Positions 9,653-20,800 of a stretch of 64,000 bases of DNA are shown here, in pieces (position 1 is the stretch's first letter; each line of letters starts with the position of its first letter). The stretch lies in NCBI GenBank assembly GCA_020636135.1, contig JACJYK010000001.1, forward strand, positions 2,528,501 to 2,592,500, read 5' to 3'. Under the pieces are notes generated by a model that was not told the DNA's origin, searched no databases, and saw nothing but the letters and a program-made list of their open reading frames with translations. The translations under genes and the position numbers were made by a program. Source of the DNA: Lewinellaceae bacterium (GTDB lineage Bacteria > Bacteroidota > Bacteroidia > Chitinophagales > Saprospiraceae).

Positions 9653-12600
9653 TTAATAAAATGTTTTTAAGATGTAGGATTGGTGGTTCATCACCTTGCC
9701 TACTTCAAAATAGGGCGTATTGTAGATCATGGTTATCCGGTAGGGTTCACTATTTGCTGGCCTTAATCGGGTATAATGATCTGCAGCCGTGATCCGGAAA
9801 TCCGTCAAATTGGGAATACTAGCAGGGTATAAATTTGAGTTAAACAACGTCGGCCAGGTAATTTTTGTAAATACATTCACCGCTCCCTGGTCTGCGCTGG
9901 GTATTGGATAATTTGACAGGTATTGGATGATCCAGTCCATTTTTTTCAAATCCGAGTTATACACGTGATTTTGCGTGTTCATTTGCAATGCGCCCCATCC
10001 GGCCTGAAAGGCCGTTGAATACTGGTCTTTCAATCCCAGATAGACATTATCATCGTTGTTGAACTTCAAGTCTTTAGTATATGCAGGATAATAATTCTTT
10101 TCCTGACTGTACAGACGGTAGTAATTCGCCACCCTCATGCTGTAATAGAAATATTCGAAAAGGTTGCGGTAAGCATTCTTGGCGATGCCGGTCGCATAAT
10201 CTTCTTTGACGAGTATGGTAGGGAAATTGGGGACCTGATTGTCGGTGAGATACCGCCATATCAGTTCTTCATGGCTAAAATATTCCTGATTCTGAAACCT
10301 ATAAGTTACCCGGGGAACAGCCAGGTCGCTATTACGCTGATCATCCAATGTAGTGGGAAAATTCACTTTCTGATAAAGTGAGTTGTATTTGCTGGTCTTA
10401 AACTTATAGCTGAAAATAACATGCTCAGGAGGTGCCTCGCTGATGTAATTCTGATACGTCTGGCCTTTGGTAATGTACACGTAGTCCCCTTGCCGGCCTT
10501 GCCGGTCTGCAATCTCGTTGCCGGAGAGATTGTAATTCGTATTCTGGTAAGGTACCCGGACAAAATCCACCTGATATTGGGTATTGTTAGCCAATCGATC
10601 CGGCATACCGAACGTGTAAACCGTACCACCGTTGTACGTGGAAATGGCGGTTTCAAAATTTTGCTGTGATGACAGGTCGGTAATCCGGGCAATCACTTTG
10701 GTAAACCATTGCTCTCCAGCTGGCTTCTGTTCCTGGAACAAATACCCGGTGCTGAGTGCTACCTCCATCAGACCCTGTTTGTATTTGTTTTCATCCTGGA
10801 GGTAATAGCTCTCATCTTTAAATGGATAAACCAACTTGACATTATCCAGGGTAATGTAATTCGGGAGCGCACCTGTCTGAAATGCCACCTCTTTGTACTC
10901 CGTTAACGGTTGATTGGTTTTAGGATCATAAAAGAGTGCCCAAGTCCCATTAACCCACTCATAGACCTGTAAGGTGACTGCAGTTTTATAGGTGGTGTAG
11001 GGCTCCAAACGTTCCTGAATACGCAGGGTCGATGAAAGAAGATCTGCGGAGGTCTCCAGGCTGGCAGGAATACTCCGGTTACTCTTGAGATTAATCAGTG
11101 TAAAACTGGCCATCCTTACGTCAAAGTTGCGGTAGGTAGCCACGCCGGCATCATTATGTGAAACCGGAACATCGTATTTGCCAATGTGGTTTTCAAAACT
11201 CACCCGTGGGTTTACAAAGACAGAAACATCTTTGGTTCCTGAGCCCGGGTCCATGTCGGCGATGAAATGTACTCCGGCGAACGGATCCGAAACAACTTCT
11301 TCGCATTTCTCTCCAACTTCAACCGAAAAACTGGTATTGCCTTTGAGTAAACCGCCTAATACTTCATAGCCCATCCGGGCTTGTCCTTTGACCCAAATGG
11401 GGTTGGGCAGCCCGCCCTGGATCAGCATGACCGCATAGATCTTTGCCAGAGAGAATTTACCCGTATAAAACCACAGATCCACATCCAGGCCTATGTCGCC
11501 TTCCAGACCGGCATATACCTGGCCATTGGCATAATACCCGGCCATACCGATCGCTTCTCCACTTTGCCGACAGGTCACACCGGGATGATTGAGCAGGCTG
11601 AGATCAAAACCAAACATGGCCCTAAAGTTGGCATACAGGATGGAAGCCTGAATATCCAGTTTGTAATCAAGACTCATACCGATAGCAAAGCCATCACTTT
11701 CACGTGTTTGCTGTTTTCCGCTAACCCGGGCAGCCTGGAAATTACCATCCGTGCCCCGGTTGAACAGGCCGGTAATGAAAGGATCTAGGCGTGCTTCTTC
11801 AAATACGACCCCATTGCCCATCATCAGATAAGCCTTGGCGTCCACACCGTAGTTGATCCCGGGCAATTGCAGGCGTACGAGACCGGGAAGGCTGGGCCGG
11901 CCCATCAACAAGGACCATTTGTCAGCATCCACATGCATGGTTGAAGTGACTACCTGATTGGGTTTGCCTCCCGGCATGGCACCGGTAATCAACCCCTGAG
12001 CCACATTGGCATAAATATCCAGATTGGCGTCAAAGGTGGTTTCCTCGCCTTTGATGTTGAGTTTAGCAGCCAGGTCTATCTTAATACCGTCCAGTTCTCC
12101 GGGAGCCTGTTCTTTCATCTCCGGTTGAAGCATATAGGCCTCCCCGGCGAGCGAGATGTTGTTGATGCCTCCATCTCCGTTAAACTCACCCTGCAGGGCT
12201 GTTTTCGCCCAGAAAACCTGAGGCTGGGTGATGGAGAAGGTTAACCCTGCACGCAGCCCCAGCAGGGTTTGGTTGTCGGGAGTATAACGTTGTTCCGGAG
12301 TGCCTAATGGTTGTTTCTCCTTCATATGGTAGTATGCCCCGCCATTAAATCCGTAGATCTGCAGATATTGACCGACCACAAATAACGGGGTTGGCGGACC
12401 ATTGGAAGAGCCACCTTTTTCCAGGTCTCCAAACAGGTACCAATAGGTATAGTCCGGTTTATTACCAAACCGGGCATCCAATCGGACATCGACCAACGGC
12501 ATTTTCACTTCCAGGTTACCCAGCATGCCATTCCCAAAGTCCGGATCACTGTTGTAAAATCCCAGCTTGCCGGCAATCTCAATGGCTTTGAGCTCACCTT

Positions 12601-13732
12601 CGATGGAAAAGGAATCCAGCCGGAATGCATCATAAGCCAAGGAATAACCACTGCCAGAGGACTTAACCCTGGAAGAAATGGTAAATGCTCCCTTGGCCGT
12701 AATTGCAAAACCCTCTTGTTTTTTACCTGCTGATTGAGAACCGGTTGCCGTTTTGTTTTGCCCGCCTACCAGGATTACCGAAGGTTGAACTTCCAGGTTG
12801 ACAAGCAGACCATCCGTCATAGTCACTTCCTCCTGTTCTTGCCCGGATTCGCCAAATGTAAATTCAACTTTGTCCAGATTCAGGGAAAAGCCATTCATCC
12901 TGGCGGGTGATTCCGGAGCTTCCGGCTCCGTGGCTTGTGATGCCGGACCGGCATCTGCAGCGGTTTGACCCGGTATCTGGTTGGTATTGCCAGTCAGATC
13001 TTTGAGGTTTATGCCCGTCAGGCTTAACACCGGTCGTTTGAAGATCAATGGGCTGGCTTTACCCGGGGTGGATTGGGGTGTAGCCTGAGAAGCAGCAGCA
13101 GTCGTATTTTGAGTCGTATTGCTTTTACGGGTCATACGGCTCAGCTCCATACCCTCAAATCGGATTCCCGGCAATTCAATGGCTGGAGTTCCTGCATCTC
13201 TTGCGGCATTTGCCCCTTCGATGAGGTTCATCTTTAGCGATATCTTGCCTGCCAACTGCGCAGAAAAGCCTTTTTCCGTTTTATCGTTTTTGAGTATAAA
13301 TTGGGACGTTTCATCAAAATCGATATGCGCCTTCAGCCAATCCAAATCGTAACCCTCTTTGTCGGGTTTGACGATGAAAGCCATTTGCAATGGTTCCGTT
13401 GATCCTGGTCCACCAGGGTTAATTACATTGGTTGGGGCAATTGTTGTGGTAGTGGATTTAGCCCGGTCTATGACACCTTCATAGTTGAGGAAAGAGCCTT
13501 CGGGCAGAATAGGTAAGCCCAATCGGCCGGTCATCCTGACTTGTTTGAAATCTCCACGGATGATATCTAGGTTCAAAGCTTCAATGGATACGGCAAAACC
13601 TTCCAGTGATCCTTTATCGATGGAGAGAAGATGCTCTGCAGCACCTGCGACAGAGATCCCCACATCATCTTTAATGAAATTCCTGATGCCGGCGGTGAGG
13701 CGTTCGTCGGAAGGTGACGCCAGCCAGTCCAC
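9653..13732 (-). CDS. Continuation (C-terminal 1359 aa) of the giant TANFOR-like protein, separated by a frameshift
   Basis: A 1359-residue frame that opens with a GTG and has no signal peptide. Reading its frame upstream of the GTG gives sensible sequence (GYGQNLEGIWFEQALIKA), which continues the protein encoded in the next frame upstream, so this is very probably the rear two thirds of a single protein of about 2,140 residues. The content is beta-rich: repeated IEGELKAIEIAGKLGFY- and LEGFAVSIEALNL-type strands, glycine-rich barrel-like stretches (about 430-760), then an Ig-like region and an aromatic C-terminal domain. Family unknown to me. No enzyme motif is visible. Confidence 0.75.
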   Translation of the reverse strand: MDWLASPSDERLTAGIRNFIKDDVGISVAGAAEHLLSIDKGSLEGFAVSIEALNLDIIRGDFKQVRMTGRLGLPILPEGSFLNYEGVIDRAKSTTTTIAPTNVINPGGPGSTEPLQMAFIVKPDKEGYDLDWLKAHIDFDETSQFILKNDKTEKGFSAQLAGKISLKMNLIEGANAARDAGTPAIELPGIRFEGMELSRMTRKSNTTQNTTAAASQATPQSTPGKASPLIFKRPVLSLTGINLKDLTGNTNQIPGQTAADAGPASQATEPEAPESPARMNGFSLNLDKVEFTFGESGQEQEEVTMTDGLLVNLEVQPSVILVGGQNKTATGSQSAGKKQEGFAITAKGAFTISSRVKSSGSGYSLAYDAFRLDSFSIEGELKAIEIAGKLGFYNSDPDFGNGMLGNLEVKMPLVDVRLDARFGNKPDYTYWYLFGDLEKGGSSNGPPTPLFVVGQYLQIYGFNGGAYYHMKEKQPLGTPEQRYTPDNQTLLGLRAGLTFSITQPQVFWAKTALQGEFNGDGGINNISLAGEAYMLQPEMKEQAPGELDGIKIDLAAKLNIKGEETTFDANLDIYANVAQGLITGAMPGGKPNQVVTSTMHVDADKWSLLMGRPSLPGLVRLQLPGINYGVDAKAYLMMGNGVVFEEARLDPFITGLFNRGTDGNFQAARVSGKQQTRESDGFAIGMSLDYKLDIQASILYANFRAMFGFDLSLLNHPGVTCRQSGEAIGMAGYYANGQVYAGLEGDIGLDVDLWFYTGKFSLAKIYAVMLIQGGLPNPIWVKGQARMGYEVLGGLLKGNTSFSVEVGEKCEEVVSDPFAGVHFIADMDPGSGTKDVSVFVNPRVSFENHIGKYDVPVSHNDAGVATYRNFDVRMASFTLINLKSNRSIPASLETSADLLSSTLRIQERLEPYTTYKTAVTLQVYEWVNGTWALFYDPKTNQPLTEYKEVAFQTGALPNYITLDNVKLVYPFKDESYYLQDENKYKQGLMEVALSTGYLFQEQKPAGEQWFTKVIARITDLSSQQNFETAISTYNGGTVYTFGMPDRLANNTQYQVDFVRVPYQNTNYNLSGNEIADRQGRQGDYVYITKGQTYQNYISEAPPEHVIFSYKFKTSKYNSLYQKVNFPTTLDDQRNSDLAVPRVTYRFQNQEYFSHEELIWRYLTDNQVPNFPTILVKEDYATGIAKNAYRNLFEYFYYSMRVANYYRLYSQEKNYYPAYTKDLKFNNDDNVYLGLKDQYSTAFQAGWGALQMNTQNHVYNSDLKKMDWIIQYLSNYPIPSADQGAVNVFTKITWPTLFNSNLYPASIPNLTDFRITAADHYTRLRPANSEPYRITMIYNTPYFEVGKVMNHQSYILKTFY

Positions 13733-13743
13733 GGGCGCTTTGA

Positions 13744-16080
13744 TCAGAGCCTGCTCAAACCAGATCCCTTCCAGGTTTTGTCCGTAGCCTGTCTGGCATA
13801 CCCTTGCGGAAATGCGATCCCCGGTGGATTGGACAGGTCGGAGGCATCATAATAGCCATTCTTTAGTTCAAAACTAAATCCTTCCAATCCGGGAATCTGA
13901 CAAGGTGATATGGAAGCTGACAACAGATAATTGCTGGCTTTCTGGAAGGTGCCGGATAAGGTCATTTTTACATTGCCATCTATCAGATTCCCTGTTTCGT
14001 CCTCCGGGATCAGGATGCTGCGGGGTACAGGCAGCTCAGCGGTCAATTGGCCTTCTTTAAATCCACTGCAGTCCACCGTAACATAACATCCCTGAATATT
14101 ACCTGAATTATGGGTATCGCTTGCTTTCAGGGTAAGGGTACCCTGGCCGGTCTCAATGGCGTAATCTCTGGCCAGAAACAGTTTTACATCCGATCCGAAT
14201 CCTGTTTGGGTGAAACAAATATTCGTAGCTCCCAGGGCAGGCACATACTGTCCCCAATCAGGGTTCTCCAAGCTTATCATCGCCGTCATGGTGGCTTGTC
14301 GCGGAGTAAAAATCATGTCAGTGATCCCCACAATCATCTTGTCGCCATCGACGTCTCGGTCAAATCCCAGAGGAAGCTTGGTCTCCTTCCCGGCCAGGGC
14401 TGAAACCAGTTTCCCCGAAGTACGCAGCGCGGTACTAAGTGTCTTTGCCTGTTCAAAGTCCATATCGAGCAGGGTGCTTCCCGCTGTAGTAGCCAACCCA
14501 TCAATCCGGGCTGTCGACTCGTCGTAGATCGCATGGGCCTCTCCGGCAAAAACAAATTTGCCCTTATTTGCTTTCATCCCGGTGAAGGCAACCTGTACTT
14601 TAATATTCCCCATGAAATTGATGGTAACATAACCAGTGCCCTGATACCCTCCATTGGCATTATCCTTGGAAACTTCACTAACGGTCAGCGCGAGCTTACC
14701 CATAAAATAAGACTGCCGCCTTTTGATAGGCTCTTCGATCTGATCCACGGGCAAACTGGTGAGACATTCACCTCCACAGCCACTTGAATCAACCTTTGGT
14801 TCTTCACCATAAATGAATTGTACAATCGGACTGAAGCCTTCATTTTCAAACTGGATGCGGTCATCATGCGGGCTCTCCACCTGGAGGACCATGGCATATT
14901 GATGGTTTTTCACCATGGGGTGTTCCGGGTCCATCGTCAGTACAGAGTCCCTGGCCCGCACCGGGATTTCCCACAGATAATCATAATCCCCGTTCTCGAA
15001 ATTGACACGCTCGATCGATGTAATCTTTTGCGTATCCATGTCCACGACCTTTAACGAATATTGCAGGGACGCACTCAGTGCCGGATCTTCCAGTTCATGA
15101 TCCCAGGAATAAGGCAGACTACCCTGAGTAGCCAGAAAGCCTCCTGACGCCGGTGCCAAAATCGTTGGCGCCGCAAGCTGTTCATTTTCAGGAGTTTCCT
15201 CCTGTACTTCCGGCCCATAATAAAATGTCACCAGCTCACTTTGCCCACCAAATTGATAGCCAATGATACCATTCGGGTCGTATGCGGTCACCCGGATTGC
15301 ATATCGATGGCCTGTCACCAAAGGCAAGTCGATATCATTTTGCAGGGTGACGCTGAAGTTACCATCCAGGTCTTCTTCGTATTCGGGAGAAATACCCGGA
15401 TCGAGCATGGCATTTTCCACATTGCTTATATTTTGCTCTGTCAGATCCAGGATCTTGAGAATAAAGTGGGTCCGCATTTGCGCTTCCGGATCATTAAGCA
15501 CCTGGGTCCACGCCACCTGGATGGTTGGGTCCAGGGAATCCAATACCTGTCCATCAAAAGGCATCATGATCTGTGGCCGCTCCGGAAAGGTAACCGGAAT
15601 TTGAGTACATCCCTGTGAAGGGTCAGACAACGGCTGCCCCATCTCATCAAATGCCCGCAGGCAAAGCTGATATTCTCCTTCCGGGATCTGTCGGTTCAGT
15701 AAAATGGCATCAATCTGCTCGCGCGACAATCCATTGATATCAAAATCGGAAGTTCCAATCTCAGCAAATAAGTCCTGGATATCTCCGGGACTCAGCAAGT
15801 TGATTCCAGGTTCGACCCGGATAGCCGGGCCTAACAGGCCATTTGATTTTACAGAAACCCGGCCGGACATTTCCTGAAAACTGGCTTCAAAATAAACATC
15901 CATCGCCTGATTGGTCGAATTGGTTATCTGAACCAGATTTTGCTCCAGGTAATCGACATAGGCATCGAGATTGGCAGGATAAGGTGGCAATACGGATATG
16001 GTCACTTCAATGGGATAGCTTTGAGCCTGAATAATCAGTCCCCACATACAGGCAACCAGAAGGATTCCTGCTTTTTTCAT
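13744..16080 (-). CDS. TANFOR-like exported protein, N-terminal 778 aa (frameshifted end)
   Basis: A 778-residue frame with a clear signal peptide (1-19, ending in IIQAQ). The first 110 residues (VTISVLPPYPANLDAYVDYL and on) resemble the TANFOR domain first noted in Tannerella forsythia, a surface-associated module of unknown function. Two Ig-like segments follow (PERPQIMMPFDGQVL; APTILAPASGGFL). The last 13 residues (RQATDKTWKGSGLSRL region) look like out-of-frame sequence; the sensible continuation lies in the -1 frame from about 13801. The start overlaps the stop of the preceding gene in an ATGA (16077-16080), so the two are translationally coupled. Confidence 0.8.
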   Translation of the reverse strand: MKKAGILLVACMWGLIIQAQSYPIEVTISVLPPYPANLDAYVDYLEQNLVQITNSTNQAMDVYFEASFQEMSGRVSVKSNGLLGPAIRVEPGINLLSPGDIQDLFAEIGTSDFDINGLSREQIDAILLNRQIPEGEYQLCLRAFDEMGQPLSDPSQGCTQIPVTFPERPQIMMPFDGQVLDSLDPTIQVAWTQVLNDPEAQMRTHFILKILDLTEQNISNVENAMLDPGISPEYEEDLDGNFSVTLQNDIDLPLVTGHRYAIRVTAYDPNGIIGYQFGGQSELVTFYYGPEVQEETPENEQLAAPTILAPASGGFLATQGSLPYSWDHELEDPALSASLQYSLKVVDMDTQKITSIERVNFENGDYDYLWEIPVRARDSVLTMDPEHPMVKNHQYAMVLQVESPHDDRIQFENEGFSPIVQFIYGEEPKVDSSGCGGECLTSLPVDQIEEPIKRRQSYFMGKLALTVSEVSKDNANGGYQGTGYVTINFMGNIKVQVAFTGMKANKGKFVFAGEAHAIYDESTARIDGLATTAGSTLLDMDFEQAKTLSTALRTSGKLVSALAGKETKLPLGFDRDVDGDKMIVGITDMIFTPRQATMTAMISLENPDWGQYVPALGATNICFTQTGFGSDVKLFLARDYAIETGQGTLTLKASDTHNSGNIQGCYVTVDCSGFKEGQLTAELPVPRSILIPEDETGNLIDGNVKMTLSGTFQKASNYLLSASISPCQIPGLEGFSFELKNGYYDASDLSNPPGIAFPQGYARQATDKTWKGSGLSRL

Positions 16081-17786
16081 TTGGTGGATTTTTTTGATGG
16101 TAAATAGTAGCTGAATTTCGCTGTACCTCTGTATTCCTGGTATTTCCGGTCGGGGGCATTACGGAAGACGACATTCCCATCCAGGCCAATGGTGAACGCC
16201 TGTTTTTTCCGGTATTCCAAACTGAGCCTGGTGGTAAGCGTGTTGCCGTCCGGATTGCTGTTAAGGAAATTTTCAAAATATCCTGCTGATGGGCGGACCG
16301 ATAACTGACGATCAAAAAATCGCTTCTTCAGGCTCAGCGATCCACCGATACGGGTAGACTGCCGGTCGGCAAATTCATTTTGGGTGCCCAGGATACTCCA
16401 GGCTACCTGAAGATCGGCCGGCTTGATCATCAGATTGTAGTTGATGGCCGCATTGTAATTCAGTATCTGCTGCCGAACCTCACCCAACGCATTCAGATCG
16501 TTGAGCTCCTGGTAATTTGCACTTAATGCGAGTGTAGAAACATACTGGCCGCTTCCAAATTGAAACCTTGGAACCAAACCATAGGAAGTCGTCGCCCTGG
16601 CCAGCCGGATCGTATCGTCAATATTCAACAATCCGGGCGTTTGGTCATCCTGAAAATTAGCAAAGCGTCCGTTGACCGTGAAGAAAGTGAAAGGCCGTAC
16701 ACTCACATTCAGATTGGCTATTTTCCGGGTGTTGGTGTATTTGCGCAGGCCATTCAGGTTGTTTCGTTGAATACCGCCTTGTCCATTGAAAGTGAGACGG
16801 TTTTTCCATAGGTTAAGCCTTAGTTTGAGGGTATAGTTCTCGTAATCTTCCTGGAAATAATAGGTGCCCAGGCTCTTATAGGCAGGGTCTACCCTTTTGT
16901 ATTGACCACCAAATCCAATATTCTTAAAATTCAGATCTGCTGACACATCGCCGGCAAATTGCAGCTTGGACGAGATGTTTAAGGTGAACAGTTCATTGAG
17001 GCGGATCAGCGCAGGATCGGCATTCTCATCAAGAATCCCCAGCGCTTCCTGGTTACTGGTCAATGCGCTGGCAGCTACATTTCCACGAATGGTAAGGAGT
17101 TTGACCGGGCTGATTCCCATACTTAACCCCAGGACCAAATTTTCTTCCGGTTTTACCAGATCAGTCCGAATGGATAAATGGCTTACAGAAGTTAAATCGT
17201 CCTTGGCCCGGAAGGCAGTCAGGTCAATAAAATTATTGCCTTTGCCAACACCCAGTTTTACAGCCATGGCTTGCCGACGATAACTGGGCAACAACTCGGC
17301 TCCCTCCACTAAGGTATCTATCTGGGTCAATGGATTTTCAAGGGTTCCATAGGTTGCCGCCAAGCGAAACACTCCGGGTGTAAGCTCCAGGGCTGCCCCT
17401 TTAATGATCTGCCCGGACAATGCATAGGGATGCCACTGAACACTCGTATTTCCGAGTTGTAATGAGATCCATTTGTAGGAGGGATTGATAGAAAACCGGT
17501 TGAAAGGAGAGGACAAGCTACCCTGCTGGTCTCGATAGGTAAAACTCAGGGGAACGTCAAATCCATAGAGGGTGATCACCGGAGCGGCAGTGATGTAATA
17601 GGCAAATGGACTCCTGCGGTTGGCAATACCTTGTGCCTGGTAGACAGAGGTACCGATCGAAAGGCTCCCGGACAAAGCAATCGGGGTGGACCGGTCAAAT
17701 TGCTCCAACCGCTGGGCAGCTACCTGCGCACAGGCAAGGAGCAGGAGGCACAAAACACCTGATGTTGTGCGAAAAGATGGACGCAT
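16077..17786 (-). CDS. Outer-membrane beta-barrel-like protein of the giant-protein operon
   Basis: A 569-residue protein. The chosen ATG (17786) gives a clean signal peptide (MRPSFRTTSGVLCLLLLACA, cut near AAQ25); an open frame upstream to 17975 is polar, lacks family character and would remove the signal peptide from the N-terminus. The mature part is a long series of alternating amphipathic strands (for example FSINPSYKWISLQLG, FRLAATYGTLEN, NLNVSVRPFTFFTVNG) ending in KFSYYLPSKK, as expected for a beta-barrel in the outer membrane. No plug domain is present. It could be the membrane anchor or exit pore for the neighbouring giant proteins; that is inference. Confidence 0.7.
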   Translation of the reverse strand: MRPSFRTTSGVLCLLLLACAQVAAQRLEQFDRSTPIALSGSLSIGTSVYQAQGIANRRSPFAYYITAAPVITLYGFDVPLSFTYRDQQGSLSSPFNRFSINPSYKWISLQLGNTSVQWHPYALSGQIIKGAALELTPGVFRLAATYGTLENPLTQIDTLVEGAELLPSYRRQAMAVKLGVGKGNNFIDLTAFRAKDDLTSVSHLSIRTDLVKPEENLVLGLSMGISPVKLLTIRGNVAASALTSNQEALGILDENADPALIRLNELFTLNISSKLQFAGDVSADLNFKNIGFGGQYKRVDPAYKSLGTYYFQEDYENYTLKLRLNLWKNRLTFNGQGGIQRNNLNGLRKYTNTRKIANLNVSVRPFTFFTVNGRFANFQDDQTPGLLNIDDTIRLARATTSYGLVPRFQFGSGQYVSTLALSANYQELNDLNALGEVRQQILNYNAAINYNLMIKPADLQVAWSILGTQNEFADRQSTRIGGSLSLKKRFFDRQLSVRPSAGYFENFLNSNPDGNTLTTRLSLEYRKKQAFTIGLDGNVVFRNAPDRKYQEYRGTAKFSYYLPSKKSTK

Positions 17787-17842
17787 AGGTATGCTGTTTA
17801 TTTTGATCGCATTCAGATTTGAGCACCAAAGCAATCCGGCAA

Positions 17843-20800
17843 CTAGTGCACGATGATGACCGGCCTGGACGTAAGCACGTTTCGGGAAATGACCTTCAAT
17901 ACATACCAGCCCTCCGACAACTGATAAGCAGGTATGCGGTCCTGGACCGTACCCCTGGAATATTCTTTTTCCCACCTGATACGGCCGGTGAGGTCGATCA
18001 ACAGCATCCGGGTAGATTGATATTGATCCCGCAACGCCAGGTCAATGTTCACGTATTCATCTCCCGGATTGGGAAATACCTGCAGATGTTCAACATAACG
18101 GCTATCCTGCACCGCAGTCGATGCATCGATACCAAAAGAAAACTCCTCCGTACAGCCGTATTTGTCGGTCACCTGGACCCAATGGGTGTCCAGTGAAAGA
18201 TCAATCGTCATAAAACTCGTATCACCATTATCCCATAACACCTGGAAAGGGCCTGTACCCGAAGTGACGAAAACAGATGCATCTCCCAAATCGCCATTGG
18301 GGTGGATGGACGTATTGATGGTCACCTGGATGGGTGGAGGATTCGTAACCATGACCGACTTACTTACCGTACATCCGAGTGAATCACTAACGGTCAATGT
18401 GTACTGGCCGGCTTTCGTCACTACCGGATCTGACAGATCCGACATGAAGCCATCCGGGCCTGACCAGGAAAAGGATGTTCCTACCATGGAGGTAGCACTT
18501 ATCTGAAGGGTCCCGTTATTGCATGGAATAATACCACCGCTGACCTGCAGATCCGGTAACGAAACGTCTTTCTGAACCGTAAGCTGGGCACTATCCATAC
18601 AGTTTTGTGTATTGGAGACAACCAGGGAATAATTACCGGGATCAAACACCTGAATCATCATATCCTCCGCAGAAAAACCATCCGGACCCGTCCATTGATA
18701 CCGGATGGCATCTGCAGATATTCCGGTCAACAGGACGGAATTATTTGAGCAGGTTAGCAAACTGTCACCTGAAATAGTGACTGATGGGCTCGACAATAAT
18801 GCCTGATATTCATCACTTCTGGGACAACCATTACGACCAGTGAACGTGACCTTATACAGGCCTTCCTGGTGAATATCAATCCAGGCAGAATCGGCACTGA
18901 AGTTGTCCGGACCTGACCAGGTAAATACTCCGGGCAAGGGATTGGATAATGCTGTCAATCGCTGGGTATGGTCCATACAATTGACAGTGCCCGCTGTGAT
19001 ATTTATGAGCGGAGATGCCGTATCCCGGATCACCGTTAAGCTTTTCTTCCTGGAGCATCCGTTGGCCCCTGTTACGAATACGAAATACTTACCCGGTGAT
19101 TTTACCCATGGATTTGAATCAGGAAACACAATGGTATCAGCATAGGCCCAAAAGTAGGTTATGTCTGGTTGTGTGGACAAGACGGTGAGTTGAACGGAAT
19201 CCTTCAGGCATGTCAGGGTATCATTTTTGACTGTAAAATTGGGCAACGATTGGTCGGCAATGACATCAAGCTCAAAAGTTGTAACGCAACCATTTGCCCC
19301 TTTGACCGCACCCTGATATATTCCCGCTTCGTTTACCCAGGGATTCATTTTCGCAGAAGTAAATCCTGCTGGTCCCGTCCAAGCAATCTGATACTGCTGC
19401 TGATCAACTTGGAGTGAAAGTTGCAACGAATCGACATCACAGGTTAGGGTATCGCTCATCACATGAACTACAGGTAGAGCGTTATCCTGGACAATGGTCA
19501 ATGAAGCCATCGTAGTACAACCATTCGGTGCTGTCACCTCTAGGGTATAATCCCCAGGAATCTGCGTCCACGGATTCAGTTCACTGGAGTGGAAATTACC
19601 GGGACCGCTCCATGCATAGGTGTAATCGCTGACCGCCGGGCTCACAAATAGCCGCAGAGAGTCTTTCGAGCAGGTCAGCGTATCATTGTGCAATTCGAAG
19701 GCGGGCGGTGTCTGGTCGGACACGATCGTCAGCGAAGCCATCGTACTGCATCCATTCGGTGCTTTCACCTCTAGGGTATAATCCCCGGGAATCTGCGTCC
19801 ACGGATTCAGTTCGCTGGAGTGGAAATTACTGGGACCGCTCCATGCATAGGTATAATCACTGACCGCCGGACTTACAAACAACTGCAGGGAGTCTTTCGA
19901 GCAGGTCAGCGTGTCATCATGCAATTCGAAGGCGGGTGGTGTCTGGTCGGACACGATCGTCAGCGAAGCCATCGTTTTGCATCCATTCGGTGCTGTCACC
20001 ACCAGGGTATAATCCCCGGGAATCTGCGTCCGCGGATTCAGTTCGCTGGAGTGGAAATTACCGGGACCGCTCCATGCATAGGTATAATCACTGACCGCCG
20101 GACTTACGAACAGCCGCAGGGAGTCTTTCGAGCAGGTCAGTGTATCATCGTGCAATTCAAAGGCGGGTGGTGTCTTGTTGGATTCGATCGTCAGCGAAGC
20201 CATCGTTTTGCATCCATTCGGTGCTGTCACCAGCAGGGTATAATCCCCGGGAGTCTTCGTCCACGGATTCAGTTCGCTGGAGTGGAAATTACCGGGACCG
20301 CTCCATGCATAGGTAAAATCACTGACCGCTGGGCTCACAAACAGCCGCAGGGAGTCTTTCGAGCAGGTCAGCGTGTCATCGTGCAATTCGAAGGCGGGTG
20401 GAGTCTGGTCGGACACGATCGTCAGCGAAGCCATCGTTGAACATCCGTTGGGAGCTGTCACTACCAGGGTATAATCCCCGGGAGTCTTCGTCCACGGATT
20501 CAGCTCGCTGGAGTGGAAATTACCGGGACCGCTCCATGCATAGGTATAATCGCTAACCGCCGGACTGACAAACAACCGCAGGGAGTCTTTCGAGCAGGTC
20601 AGCGTGTCATCGTGCAATTCGAAGGCGGGTGGTGTCTGGTCGGACACGATCGTCAGCGAAGCCATCGTTGAGCATCCGTTGGGAGCTGTCACCACAAGCG
20701 TATAATCCCCGGGGGTGTTCGTCCACGGATTCAGTTCTCCGGAATGGAAATTATCGGGGCCGCTCCATGCATAGGTGTAATCGCTGACCACCGGACTTAC

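Noticed and set aside
13744..13810. Programmed -1 frameshift
   Set aside because: No slippery heptamer in the zero frame and no evident downstream stem; a one-base indel in the GGG run explains the data more simply.
17787..17975. N-terminal extension of the barrel-like protein
   Set aside because: It is polar, overlaps the end of the adhesin gene and would bury the clear signal peptide at position 64.
19820..20440. A 206-codon open frame on the plus strand inside the adhesin gene
   Set aside because: It is the antisense of three 231-bp repeats; its own repeat period mirrors the adhesin, and there is no promoter or family match.
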